Below are positions 11,876 to 24,236 of a stretch of 64,000 bases of DNA, in pieces. The DNA comes from Sipunculus nudus. Its lineage: Eukaryota > Annelida > Sipuncula > Golfingiida > Sipunculidae. A program made the position numbers and the translations under genes. The notes beneath the pieces were generated by a model. It did no database searches. It worked only from the letters and a program-made list of their open reading frames with translations, and was not told the DNA's origin. Location: contig CM049321.1 in the NCBI GenBank assembly GCA_026874595.1, positions 23,429,979-23,493,978 on the forward strand. Reading direction: 5' to 3'. The stretch's first letter is position 1; each line of letters opens with the position of its first letter.

Positions 11876-14800
11876 TGAATTAATTTAAAAAAAAGATATA
11901 TGTATGAGCGAGATGACATGCGTTAGTACCATGTGTCTGTTGCAATAACATTTTACCGGACTTAAGCCCAGCAGAAGGCCACAATTGTTACAATTGTGAT
12001 ACACATATTGCCCTGTACTGACAAATATATTATTGCTCTTGGCTAAAGTCCCCAACATGACTTTAATGTCACATTAATGCAAAAGACCAAACATTAAAAA
12101 AAATAGTGAATTAATGCGGTATCATTTAAAACGTGTCACTAACTAATCAGGGAAACAATTATTGAATAAAAATCAATTTACTTTTGATTATTTTATATCT
12201 CCCCTTCTACTATTCCGGAAAGGAAAACTGAGAGCACGGTCGAAGTGTTTCTTATGGATATATTAAACATGTTTGCAGAAAATATCTTTAGCTGAAGGCA
12301 ATACCAACGCTTTTTCGGTTCGAGCAAAAACGGAAACAAATGAGACATATGCTGGCTGCTTCATGTATTCAATATGTCTGCCAACCAAAGCCATGATTGT
12401 GTCATTCACCATTGTATTATTACACTTTCTACCTGTCATTTGTTTCGAGTCGAATAAGTTAAATATCTGTTGTACTTTCCTTTTTTAAGCTTTCAGTTGA
12501 ATAGGACAGAAATGGTTTTGTCTACTGCCTTGTCAGAACATTTTTTTAGTCTCAAAAGGATATAAACAAGTGTACGTCAGTCTAGAATGGCCTGCTAGAT
12601 GTATTACATATATTTGAAAGTCAAATAGGGGATCTGTTAATACATGGTATTATTTTACACCTTTACATACATTAATTTTTATCAATATTTATGCCGGTCC
12701 TCCCATGAAGGAAATCTTATTGATAACTTTTTGTATACGGGTAATCAATTTTAGCAGCAATGAAAAAGTTAAGATAAATAGACTTGGACATAATTTATTA
12801 TTTTTACCGAAACCATTACGTCAATAGTGTAAATATTTTATCGTTGTTTGTCCTTCATTGTATGACCAAATACAAAATACCATAGAGACCATCTTTCTAA
12901 AATGTTAAGATCTTTTTATTGAAAATATAAATGCATTTATAACACATTTAAGTATGATTACTTCTGATGGCGGCATATCGTCAGGAATTTATGTTTATCT
13001 TTAATATAATGATAACAAATATATAATTATTAATAAGTTTGAATGCACCTTATTTTCTAGATACCTTGAACCATGTTTCCTATTGCAAAATGATATTATT
13101 TTATTCTTAAATATTAAAATGTGATGAAAATCTCAAGTGATATAGATTTTGCTAGCATGATAGTTATTTCATATACAAACAATAAAGAATACATTATGAG
13201 ATGGCAAAAATTGAACCTTCGCGAAATCCTGAAAAAAAATGAAACTGCGTAACCATCGTATTTCCTTTGTGTTCCGTTCCCTTCTTTCGATAGATCATTA
13301 TTTTGCACCTGGACTGATGTACGCAGCTGTATCAAGTAGAATGTGACATATTATTTTGGTCATTATATATACATATATATGATAGTTTCCCACCATGTTT
13401 ATTTAATCCCCTGTTTAATATATAAAGTTTGTTCTCAGCGTAATATAATTCAACCGCGCTGTATTTCTATCTCAGTGTGTGGTTGTAAAGCCTCTTGTCA
13501 GGTCTACAACTCACCGACTGTTTGATACACTGCCCTAATTAGGCAGAAGTGCTCTAAAGATGATTATGAGTTATTGTCCTTTAAAGTGTTTTTAAGTGTC
13601 CCATTAAGACCAATGCCAGCAGGTACCGAACTTTATATTTTATATGTACGATATTATAGCAGTATTTAACTGGTTACTGGAGGAAGCATTCCAGCCATTT
13701 GTTTTTTAAATATACTGCGAGAACTGTCTTTTGCCTCATTACTGCAGAAGCGATTATATATTACCTCCAAAAGGAAAAAAGCAGTAACTGCACAGTCGTT
13801 GATTCTGAATTTGATTAATTACCCTTTCCAAGTGGTTCAAGTGTCACATCACAACATTAACACAAAAATTTTTCAGACTGACGTTAACATCACTTTAAAA
13901 CCATGGCAACAAGCTCACAAAATGTAATTTTAAGCCAAAACTTGTTAACAAACTAAGGCATAATAAAAATAAAGCACAGATGCGCATCTGCAAAGGGATT
14001 TCTACTTATACAAGTAGATGTCTTTTCCTATAGGTATTTTGTATAAAATATTCTATAATATTTTCTCTATATTGGTCGACGTATTTTGATTTTTGTAATT
14101 GTTCCATCTCTTACATGATCAACCAAAACTTGAAAAATGAAGTTAGGCTATGCTTTAATAATGACACAAATGTCTATTAATGTTTCCACTCAGACCATTA
14201 TTTTAATATATTTATGGCACTGAAATCGACAAGAACAGTCAACAATTCGTTGAGCAAATAATAACATTGATTCAAGAAAGAAGATAATATTGATAATACA
14301 CATTAGGACATGATTATAGAAATTTGAACCTAAGACTGTATTCAGCTACAGGCAAAGTTTGTTTAGATATTTTAATAAAGGTTAACTATCATGCCCTTTG
14401 ATGTCTTAAATCTGCTTAACCTGACATCATACTAAGTTCAGTTTCCTCCACGAGATTGTTTAAAGTAAAGATCTTTTAACAAATATTTAAAAATTACTTT
14501 ATTGGGAAATGTTTGAAAAAAATACCACAGCCTGTCTACATGTAAAGTTTCAACTTCTCTAGGCTGATGGTCTAACTTTATGCTCGGGTAATGATCCATT
14601 TTCTGAGCTTTTGAAGTATTATAACGTGTGTCTTTGCTTCCTATAGTAAAAATATAAGACAGCTATTTACGGTCAGGTATGCTGAAAGTTAGTGAAACGT
14701 CGAATATTTCTTTATGTGAAGCGTGATCTTTGCGTCTAAACGAAGTATCCTCTGTTGGGGGATTAAATAAGTGTTATTTTCAAAAATACAAGAAAAATGA

Positions 14801-15297
14801 TTAAATATGAAAACATTAAAGTGGTAGTACCAGTCTTCAGCAGCATTTCAAGATTTTCAGGGATCATTTTTTAGATCATATTTCATAAAAATATACATAG
14901 CCCTTCCCGGAGTCTGATCCTGTATAAATTTACTAAATTTTACTTATATATACTGAAAAATTCCCCCTGTGACTGTATTATAGTACATGATAGTTATTTC
15001 TTATCCCCATAACCAGAACAATCTAGTGGCATTTAAAGTTTGGATATGCAATGTGCTACCGATCCCATTTTGCCATTTCTGCTCAGTGGAAGGATAGCCC
15101 CATGGCTGAAATATGTGATTCTCAAAATTACAAGTAAAGCCTGTACTTTCGTCCAAGATGACCTGTTAGGACGCGGTTTGTCAAGCTGGCACTTCAAAAG
15201 TACGGTGGATATTATTTGGACCCTTCTGAGTGTAGAGCGAGATCTGTAATATATCAATCTGTAATATATTTCTATCTCCCTAAGATAACCTAAAATG

Positions 15298-15300
<3 letters not shown>

Positions 15301-15365
<65 letters not shown>
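15301..15365. repeat. Compound (CT)n(TA)n microsatellite
   Basis: A pure CT run passes directly into a pure TA run. Confidence 0.95.
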
Positions 15366-15370
<5 letters not shown>

Positions 15371-15589
15371 GTCGTGTCCGTATTTCACCATAGTGTCAAG
15401 TTTTTCCTGCAATATAGTTTCACAATCTATTATGTTTTAATTTGTTATACATCTTTTCTGCAGAGCCATAGAATTCATCTACATGTCGGAGAAAGATTCA
15501 TCCGTCTTAATTTGTCAGAAAGTAATTTGTTTAACTATCACGAACAAATAGCAGTATCTTCGATGTCAGTTTACGGAATATATGCTCAT

Positions 15590-15691
15590 CCTTAGGTAAA
15601 GAAGAGCAGTAAGTGTTCTTACTGCTATTTACCTTAGGATTTCCTAATGCTTCCTGTGCAAAAAAAGCAGTAAGTGAAGATACTGCTTTTT
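15590..15691. repeat. Pair of CAGTAA hairpins
   Basis: Two inverted repeats stand side by side. The first spans 15590-15638, with arms like CCTTAGGTAAA...AGCAGTAAG folding on each other around a short loop. The second has perfect 11-base arms AAAAAGCAGTA (15662-15672) and TACTGCTTTTT (15681-15691). Both share the core GCAGTA, and more TTACTGCC words follow to 15890. They look like parts of a small foldback element. Confidence 0.7.
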
Positions 15692-16099
15692 ACTTCAGTA
15701 TTGTGGTGTGTAAACGCAAATATGGTAATGTTACTGCCCTCATATCTCGGGATTCCCGAGGGCTAGGAGTTAGAAACACATATATCTGATAGCACACATA
15801 CTGCTATTGAAGATTTGAGCGTTAACTCATTTTTGCCCAAACATGGACTTACTGCCTTTTGCCTTAGCACGGCAGTACATTGTAGTAACCTTAACACGTA
15901 GCTGCATCGATTACATTTTTTTTTTGTTAAAGAGGCTGTTATATGTTATAATAATTATATGAACAGAATATATGAATCTATAACAAGTGGCTAATGGGCC
16001 ACCACGCTCAGCTGAATTGACATACAGGTGATGAATGCATAATTTTTTATGACCATGTAAAACATTTTTGATAAAAAAACTTAACATTATTATGAGCAA

Positions 16100-17700
16100 T
16101 GGGTTGAATGGATTGGACTACCAGTGTGCTTAAACTCATGGTGTTTGCCCATAGGAAGATTTTACCAGGAACTCCGTAGATGCTAAGTTAGAAGTTTCTA
16201 CGTCCAGCTGCTACATTGGGCCTATTTGACTAATTAAGGGCTAATCATGTCTAATCATGTCCCTTCGCACTTATTGCATAATATAGGTCACAGTGACTTA
16301 ATTTCAGGAGATTAACCCAGGACCACCCTGAATATCATGTTAGAAGATTCCAGTCCAAATTGATACCACTTATGCCCCGTCTGTCTCACTGGATGGTCAA
16401 AATCATGTTTTTGCTCCGAAGTTCAAGATTTGCTAAAGACCTTCCTGGATGTACATATAGAAGTTTAAAGGTCTAACGGTTACGGTTTGTGTCCTGTTAG
16501 CGGCCGGACTGCTTCACCTATTGCCTAAAAATTAGAGAAAATGCTTAAAAACTATAAAATAAATAAAGGTGGCACCGTCAGTCTTCAGGAACTTATGAAA
16601 CATTCCGTGATCAATATACATGGAAAGGATCATGGCTATCAACACATTAATTTTTCAGATGCTGGAGCTTTTGTTTCAAATTTTTAATTATTCAGGGGTG
16701 CAATAACAGGCACCGTAACTCAAAGAATATAGATTGCAGTGACTTAATTTCAAATGTCCATTTAGATTTTTTCTCAAGAACCTTCTTGGATGTCAAGATA
16801 AAAGATTCTAGGTCCAACAGTAACGTGTTGTTCCGGGAATCTCTGGTTGCTTAAATTCAAGTTTTTGGTCAGTAGCAGAGTATAGATTACAAAGGTCTAA
16901 TTGCAGGTTTTCATGGAGATTTGTGCAAGACTTAGTTATTTGTCCAAGACTTAGATTTGTCCAAGACCCTAGATATTACGTTAGCAGTTTCTAGGTCTAG
17001 CGGATACAATGTGTGCCCGTCTAAATATCAAGGTGCTCAAAATCATGTTTCTGGTCCGTAGATAGCAAATTTATAGGTCACAATGGCCTAATTTCAGATT
17101 TCCAAGGACATTTTCTAAGGCCTTCACTGAAAATTTTGTTAGAAGATTCTAGGCCAAATTAATATAATTTGTGCCCATCTGACTCACAGTGTCCTCAAAA
17201 ACATGTTTTCAGCCCGTATTCTGCAAAATATAGTTCACCATGGCCTAGTCTCGGGTTTTCATGGAGTTTGGACCTTGATTTGCAGTTAGACGTTTCAGGG
17301 TCTAACGGTTATGGTTTGTGCCCTGTTTAAGGTCAGATTGCTCCATTTAAAAGCCTCTCAACCAGAGAAAAAAAATACAAATAAAAATACAGTTTGCACC
17401 ACCAGTCTTCGGGAAGTGACCAAACGCCCGATCAACATGCATGGAAAGAATGATTGCAATAAATGCATTAGTTGTTCAGATACTGGAGCTTCTAAATTAC
17501 ATTTTAAATTACTCTAGGGCACTTGCGGGCCCCATTGCCTGAAGGATCGCAGTGACCTAAATTCAGGTTTTTCAAGGAGATTTTTATGGACCTCCGTGGT
17601 GATTCAGATGAAAATTTCTAGGTCCAGCGATTACTTTGTGTGCCCTGTTAAACGAAGACCGGACGGACGCATGAATGAAAGACTGAGAGCACTGACACGG
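16100..17700. repeat. Degenerate tandem array, inverted relative to the 30.7 and 31.5 kb repeats
   Basis: Recurring phrases include 'aggtcacagtgacctaattt'-like, 'ttctaggtccaacggtta' and 'tttgtgcccgtct', spaced about 150-250 bases apart. On the opposite strand they match the repeats at 30735 and 31505 (cagggcacaaatcgtaacc). A longer period of about 830 bases also shows (16470 and 17300). No coding content. Confidence 0.6.
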
Positions 17701-17781
17701 ACAAGACACTGATCCCTATAGCTCAGATGATTTTCAGTCAGCTGAGCTCAAACAAATGCTAATAACAGTTGGCATATTACA

Positions 17782-19458
17782 CTAACCTATTCTTCTTCCT
17801 GTGGGGCACTCACATATTGTGTTGTATTTATAGTGCCACCACGAGGTGACAGACCTGTATCAATAACTCCACAAGACGCCCCTGCTGTCATTAATTTGTC
17901 CTGTCCGGGAAACCGATTACCATAATTCACTGGCTTTCCCGCAGGAGTCCATTCCATTTTCTCTCGACGGTATGTCAGAGCAAGCCAAACTTGTTTCTCT
18001 GGAGAAAACAGAACGTATTATTTATAAAAAAATATGTTTATATATAAATGATGATTTATAAATAAATATGCATTTCTATGTATCAATGAAATAATAAGAA
18101 ATCATTTTTTATCTTTCATTGTAATTATATTACATCTTTCATTTATACTGCTGTATTCAAAGGGCAAATAATTTCCTACCGTTTCTGGCTTACTGTGGCT
18201 ATAAATTAATAATCTAAGGATAATTCCTGTTAAGAAAAGCTCCCACCACTGCTCCTTGGCGGATGTATGAGTTGTTTACAGACAAGTTGTTAGTAAACAA
18301 AGCAATGTTGACATTTGCCAGGTGGATAAACTATGGAACTAATATTAGGTGGTTGGCTACAAAATATTATTAGTTAAAGTTAATTAGTTGTAAAATGCAC
18401 TTTAGAAAACTTTGGGTCATCCGACTTGCCACCGGATGTCCTAGTTGGACGTGTTTTGGTTATTTTAACGGGCCCCCATAAAACTATGAACAAGTGGATA
18501 TATACAAAATGGACAGCCTGTGTGTGGTTTGATTGGTGTTTTCTTATCTACTTTATGAAAGTTTCAAGGATTTATATTTAGTGACAGACTCAAAATGTTG
18601 TCTAGCCCATTTAAAATTGCAAATCTATATGCATAACCAGTAGATTGGTATTTAAAATATGTTCGATATATGATCCCTTTAATAGAAAAAAGTTGTAATT
18701 GTAAATATATAAAGAGGGTGAGCTCCCTTTGTAAGAGCAAACGACTTTAACTGGAATATATTCGCATATATTATGTCCATGCTCCAAGTTCTGACTTGCG
18801 TTTTACATAAATTTGTTTCCAGGGCAATGGTTCAGTGCCCCATATAGCGTACCAGGATAGTTCATTACATCATCACAATTATTCGTCATATGAATTGTTT
18901 GTAAACAATAAAATTAGCCACTATTTCTCTATCAATCTTTATTTTACATTATTTTCCAGTCGTTTGTGGGTGTAGCACACCAACACCCTATCACTTTTGA
19001 TTGGAACACCATAGTAATTTAAGTCAATGACAGGTTCCAAATGTAAAAATATGTTAATTATTGGAAGAAAGTTTCAGCTGGAGATAATGCTTCTCTTGAT
19101 AAATCTTGACACGTTCCCGTTCTTCTGCTGTCTCTTTAGTGACGGGGTATCCGTGGTTCTGCTTGTATAACCTGTCGGCTGATGTCTAGTTATGGATTTC
19201 CCGGAAAAGCAATGAAGTTCGTTTGATTACTATTGTTTCATTTCAAAGTTCCAATGATAATTAATGGCTACTGCGACATAAATAATAACGATCAAGCAAC
19301 AGGGTCAGAAGTTATACATAAACTATAATCTATTTATATAATATTAGAACTGTAGAGTTCATTGCAAAAAGAAAGTTTAGATATACTATAAGCGACGAAT
19401 AAACCATCGGGGTGAAAATGTTCTACTTTACCCTAAATATCATTGTGTGCAAGACGTG

Positions 19459-19515
<57 letters not shown>

Positions 19516-20198
19516 TACTACATAAGTAATGAATAATTTAACAATTTAACATATTTCCTTTAATCTAGAGCATTGCGGAAAATAGCAGCCAAATGATCCC
19601 TTTGATCATTTAATGTGAGAAAATAAAAGAAAAATTTAACTTTAATCGCTTCGTCGATATAGGGATGTTGCATCGCCTTTTTCTCACTCTGTTTGCCAGT
19701 TCAACATAAAACTTTAAACCTAAGATGATTTATTTTTAAAACTTGTATACTGCGTATTTATAATAGAAATGTGGGTAACACTTCAATGCTAAGGGGTTAA
19801 CAACGAATATGGTCGCCGTTAATGTCGTCACTTTTTAGTTTTTGGAGCTTTAAATTTGTTTGATATATGGCAGCAACCCACTTTTTTTATAATCACAGTA
19901 TTCTGCAATTTATGAATAATCTTTTCTTAGATCTTAGGTACCTTGTAACTTTAAAATGTGGTGTTTGCTGTTGTGCTTTCTGTAGATCAATTCTTTGCGA
20001 GCCAAAGCACCCGTTCACTGTTTGTATCTAGTGTTGCCACGTCACATGACAGATTGACACTGCACTTTGTCTGACAACCAAATGTGTGCATCACAAGGGG
20101 CCCAGTCATGTTGAATCTTTGAGTATGAGTTGATAACATCCTCATTTCGTTCTGTATTCAAAACCAATCACAAAACGGCAGCGATGCCTTGGTACCTA
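17782..20198 (-). pseudogene. Dead PAN-CTLD lectin, paralogue of the 56.7-63.0 kb gene
   Basis: Three exons match the intact gene in order and orientation. The PAN-like exon (about 20198-19930) has in-frame stops at three sites and a Cys-to-Arg change at the CVL motif. The CTLD N-half (about 19202-19075) has TAG for the conserved Trp of NWTSADKLC and Tyr for its Cys. The CTLD C-half (17998-17782) keeps WLALTYRREKMEW and GKPVNYGNRFPGQ, but a 13-base deletion puts YNTICECPTG out of frame. The linker exon and the CPEGF exon were not found. A decayed signal exon may lie near 21120-21170. Confidence 0.85.
19462..19513. repeat. (TA)n microsatellite
   Basis: A TA tract of about 50 bases lying inside the decayed lectin locus. 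Confidence 0.95.
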
Positions 20199-20199
20199 A

Positions 20200-21904
20200 A
20201 AATACAGAAGCAGTGGATCACCGATTATGCAGTATATATTCTTAAATACACTTTATATTCATAATGGATATACATACATATTTATTGGCTAAATGGATAA
20301 CATATAACAAACATTGGTCCGGTCCAAATATTGTAAATACTATTGAATATCATGAAAATCCTTATACTTTAGAAAAGTTACAATTTGTTCTTTTTCTGTC
20401 CTTTATGATATTGATTTTTTTATGTTTCCAGGATTTTTTTATAATACTTTATTTTTTATTGTACGAGCTATTTAAAAATGAGTTTGGTTTTCCCCTTATA
20501 TTCTTAATCCGGGTTTAAAGTATAATCCAGTCTGTAGGTAAGGTCTGTCCTTCAGCACGCGACATATCATACACATACCCGTAATATGTTTGTTCAGTTT
20601 TTTTATGATAGCAATGTCCCAAGGTAGGGCGCCAAGTGTTCAAAGTAAATTTTAGAAAAAAGCATATACAGTAATACATATTCATAAATAATCATTTTAG
20701 TTTCGAAATTTACCGTAGGTCCGAACATATCGAATTTATGCGTTTCATTCGAGTATGGCTTGCATCTGGCTTTCAATGCACTTGCCACGCTTTCGGTCGA
20801 ATTCGGCTTATGTTGAGTTAGGTGAATATCAAACCACTGAAACTAAATTAGAATCATTCATCGTAATTGGCCCATTTAATACCAATATGCAGGATTTCGA
20901 TTCTTGGCCGCGATTTCAATTGAACAAATATTGCTCAATTCATGTATTATTGCTGACTATTTGTGTTTACTGTTAAACTGTTCGGCCCGCAATTAATTGT
21001 TGTGTGGTGATTCACGAGACAATTGTATATGATGCCGCGTTGGGGCTTAAACGGAATTTTAAACAATATAAAAAGGTATGTTGCTGCACAGAGAATCCTC
21101 TTCCTCATTAATTTTTTTAAATTTACAGGAATTTTGCAAGAAATGTTCCTCTTAATGATGCTTTTCATCGGTAAATGAAAGTTTGCCTAATCTTAACAGA
21201 AATATATTACTAAAGTAATTGTCGTTGAATGATATGAATCACAAATATATTGCCGATTGGCGCAAACTGATCCAGAGCTTGGAAGATGACAAATATCCTC
21301 CCTGTGAACTTCTGTCCTGCCAATCTTTTAGCTTTAATATGGAATGGCTAATTTCAATATGTTAATGATTTGACGGAATATTCAAACTAGGGTCTGGAAT
21401 TTCTCCTTTGACTAATCATGGAATAGAAATCTATTTTTCATTGACTAGATATTACTTGATTACCTTAGGCAAGTACATTCTAATACACAAATAACAAGAT
21501 ATCTTTTTATGTTTGACATTTTAAATCAAAACAACATATGTTCAGTACGACCACAATCACACTAACCAATCTACTCTTAATTCATGGTAGTAGTTCTCTC
21601 AGTTGAAGATGTGTAATTTTTGCATTGGTGCATGTTTATAAATCATAAAAAATCCTGTGCTCAATAAAATTACTTGAATATATTTTCAGGTAACAGGAGC
21701 CACTATTTAATATCAAAATTCTTGAGCCCAAGTGAATTATCACAATATCCCATTTGAACAATAATGGTATTAATATGTATACTTATGAGGCATCCATATC
21801 GGGGGAAACATATATTACATAACAACTGAAAAAGAAAATACTTAATACAGAGTATTCAAAAGTATTGTAGGATAATCAGGTTTTCCTGTTGATACATATT
21901 TTAC
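20200..21904. other. Upstream flank of the dead lectin, no intact gene
   Basis: The 84-codon frame at 20264-20518 is hydrophobic because the DNA is AT-rich and has no other support. The segment 21120-21170, read on the minus strand, weakly resembles the signal exon at 62977-63043 (catttaccgatg...cattaagag). It may be that exon's relic. Confidence 0.35.
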
Positions 21905-21996
21905 CTCTTTTTCAAGGACAACCAAAGTCGCACCACCAGTCAGAGGACCTGTTTTGCAAATGGGGGAGAGTGTTTCAAATTTCAAATGCGCCGATG
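21905..21996 (-). other. Orphan CKTGP exon
   Basis: The acceptor TTTGTCAG and donor GAG/GTAAAA bound an open exon reading LSPICKTGPLTGGATLVVLE. A strong GTAAGT site lies about 120 bases upstream on the same strand. It resembles the neck exon at 5262-5381 in its CK-x-GP motif and position. It sits upstream of the dead lectin and may have been its second exon. Whether it is still used is unknown. Confidence 0.4.
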
Positions 21997-22504
21997 CTGA
22001 CAAACAAGTAACAAAACAAAATGTGACTGCTGGTGGTTGGTTGCATATATGCAGAAGTTGAGAGTTCTCAATTTGCAAACCGCCGTTCACAAATCTCTGG
22101 TTCGTCTAACTTACCGCCAAGTGTCCTTGTAGAATGTATTATGAATTTATTATTTTGTTCGGGAAGGAGGCTTTACATGTTATGAACAAGTGTATATATT
22201 CAAGACAGTGAGGTCAAGGTGATCATGGTGGCTACTGAGTGATATCCGCTCAAAAAAGGGGTAATATAATCTCGGAAATGAGGTACAACGGTGTCAGTCA
22301 TCATATGAGGAAGTATGTACGACCATATGATTACTATCACTTTAGTCGGAATCTAAAAGTAAGCTACGAGGATGGACGGCAAATGTATAAACTTAAAGGT
22401 CTGTTACACACCTGACCAACCCGTCATTCCTCATACAGTTCTTCGATTAAATTGTCTGACAATAGGCTTACCTTCATGTGTGAAAGAGGGAAGGAGACAC
22501 TGCA

Positions 22505-22869
22505 ATTAAGTCCATTGAAAACAGGTTCATAGACCTGCATGATGGTACGAGGAACAGAGGGACTCTTGAGAAACAAATAGAAATTCAGAAAAAAAATAAA
22601 GATATGAAATGCAATTCTGTTGCTTAATCAGACACTGGCACATTTTAATTGAAACCTTTGAAATTAGCCAGAGAATGGGGAAGAAAGAACATTTGATAAT
22701 GCATAATGTCCAAGAAGTGATGGAAGATGGACATAGCAGCTGTACGAATTTGGTGGGAAAGTTAACCTTTAATACCCTTGGCTTGCAGATTGATGGCGAA
22801 GTGACCCATCATGCAAAACCTTGCAAAGACCAGATAAGGAAAACATGGTCTGATCCATGTATGAATTAA
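22505..22869 (+). mobile_element. LINE ORF1-like relic
   Basis: An interrupted reading runs through a Lys/Glu-rich probable coiled coil (LEKQIEIQKKNKDMK), a stop and a frame change, then GKKEHLIMHNVQEVMEDG and LGLQIDGEVTHHAKP. The order coiled coil, then R/K-x-x-L-I-I-x-N-V-x-E, then LGL and an H-x-x-K stretch is that of the RNA-binding domain in ORF1 proteins of L1-type retrotransposons. The match is by pattern only and no reverse transcriptase follows. Confidence 0.4.
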
Positions 22870-23230
22870 GATCAGAAGATCAGAAGATCAGAGAGACATG
22901 GTTTAACAGACAGTCCCAATGAAACTGAAAGATTGTCATATCAAGGAGAGAGAATATTATTAACGGACGGCTAACATCCTGAAACGCCCATCAAGCACCA
23001 TAACCTGGTTGAAAATTTGTTGCGGAATCCAAAACGTTGGTTTAGAGCAGCAGATCGAATGGAAATAAAACGTCTTTGGACAAAGCAAGGTTAATAAATG
23101 AAAGAATTTCGGGCAAAGGGGTAACACGCAAATATATCCCTTGGTCGGTGCTGATGAGTGTTGAGATACTAGCCGGGTGTAAAGGGTTTCAGTGAATCTA
23201 TGCAAACCTTGATTTTATATATATATACAG

Positions 23231-23533
23231 AACACATTTAAAACACGGTACTACGGACACACCGGCAGCTTTAAAAACGAGAAATACAGAAACAGCACCA
23301 CGTTAAGCCAGTATGTATGGACCCTGAAAGACGGAAAAACACCATATACCATCAGTTGGAAATTACTCGCGAAACGCAGGGCATATTCAACCACAATAAA
23401 TAAATGTAATTTATTCAACACGGAAAAATATTTCATCATATGCAGACCGGAACAGAGCACATTAAATAATAAAAGCGAACTGACTTCCACATGTAAACAC
23501 AGGGCCAAGCACTTGCTGTGTATCATCAAGTAA
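23231..23533 (+). mobile_element. Penelope-like element, C-terminal GIY-YIG endonuclease tail
   Basis: One hundred codons are open up to TAA. They show the second half of the endonuclease of Penelope-like retroelements: NTFKTRYYGHTGSFKNEK, then STTLSQYVWTLKDG, YTISWKLLAK, NKCNLFNTEKYFIICRPE and the closing NNKSELTSTCKHRAKHLL. The catalytic-type Arg, His and Glu positions are present. The usual CNLC pair reads CNLF. The GIY-YIG core itself and the reverse transcriptase are missing: a short TA tract abuts the start. This is a truncated copy, not an active element. Confidence 0.7.
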
Positions 23534-23811
23534 TCCCCACCAAATAAACACAATAGCTACCTGGACCATGAAAACCTCAATAAACCCAATAACCCAAGCT
23601 TAATCCAGTCAATTTAAACGGACTAAATTCACACATTTTCATTTCAGTTTGTACCTGAGGAGTGGGCCGGCTTGCCAGCTAAACTCACGAAACAATACTG
23701 TAGTGCATCATGAAATCAAGCTAGTATATACACATAGTATAATATTATTAAAGCTCCTCGTACGGTAGAGCACTTTCACTGTGATGTATTGAACTTTAAT
23801 GTATTATATTG

Positions 23812-23869
<58 letters not shown>
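23812..23869. repeat. (TA)n microsatellite
   Basis: A TA tract of about 58 bases; another of about 22 bases lies at 24154-24175. Together they flank the hairpin segment between them. Confidence 0.95.
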
Positions 23870-23872
<3 letters not shown>

Positions 23873-24034
23873 CCCACATGCGGCGTATTTTCCTTTGTTC
23901 TGTCCGTTGAAATCTGCTTGCATCACAGGGTCATGAAAAGTGATGTAAGTGAAGTTGCATGGCGACTTTCCAAATTTGGCAAAGAACTGGTGCGTGACCT
24001 TCGACCAAGGAGGTGGGGCATGTGGGGCGAATCA

Positions 24035-24148
24035 GTTATAGCGCAATGAAATGTAATGCAAGCCATGATATTTGCTTGGCTTGTGTCAATCAAGTGACAC
24101 AAGCCTTGTAAACCTCACGGCTTGCATTACATTTCATTGGGCTATAAC
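24035..24148. repeat. Nested inverted repeat, hairpin-forming
   Basis: Outer arms of 30 bases (24035-24064 and 24119-24148) differ at one position. Inside them lie perfect 11-base arms GGCTTGTGTCA (24078-24088) and TGACACAAGCC (24095-24105). Flanking TA tracts suggest a small foldback or MITE-like insertion. Confidence 0.85.
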
Positions 24149-24236
24149 CAATACATATATATATATATATATATAAACGAAAATCAATCGTAGAATAAAT
24201 AACTTCATTTTATTTAACTTCAAGGTAGCCTACTTA

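Larger units (their letters stand above)
7060..13540. repeat. Left copy of a segmental duplication (partner 48385-56820)
   Basis: Long collinear similarity to 48385-56820 is visible by eye at many anchor points: 7062/48386, 7480/48770, 8461/49800, 8900/50215, 10180/52925, 12230/53510 and 13200-13540/56580-56820. Substitutions and small indels are frequent, so the event is not recent. The right copy also carries an inserted TA element and keeps a CTLD exon that is missing here. The block carries minus-strand lectin exon relics. Confidence 0.8.
13541..17760. other. Insertion-like segment absent from the right-hand block
   Basis: In the right-hand block, homology to 13.5 kb (near 56820) is followed within about 60 bases by homology to 17760. 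Here about 4.2 kb intervenes. It contains a CT/TA microsatellite, CAGTAA hairpins and a degenerate repeat array. No gene is supported. Confidence 0.5.

Noticed and set aside
15033-15257. Overlapping 70-codon frames on both strands
   Set aside because: Could be transposon debris, but I recognised no motif on either strand.
20264-20518. Hydrophobic 84-codon plus-strand frame
   Set aside because: AT-rich DNA gives Phe/Leu/Ile-rich frames by chance. No signal, splice or family support.
23150-23200. CTGATGA followed by a short hairpin, considered as a hammerhead
   Set aside because: The GAAA block is absent after the hairpin, so the core is incomplete.
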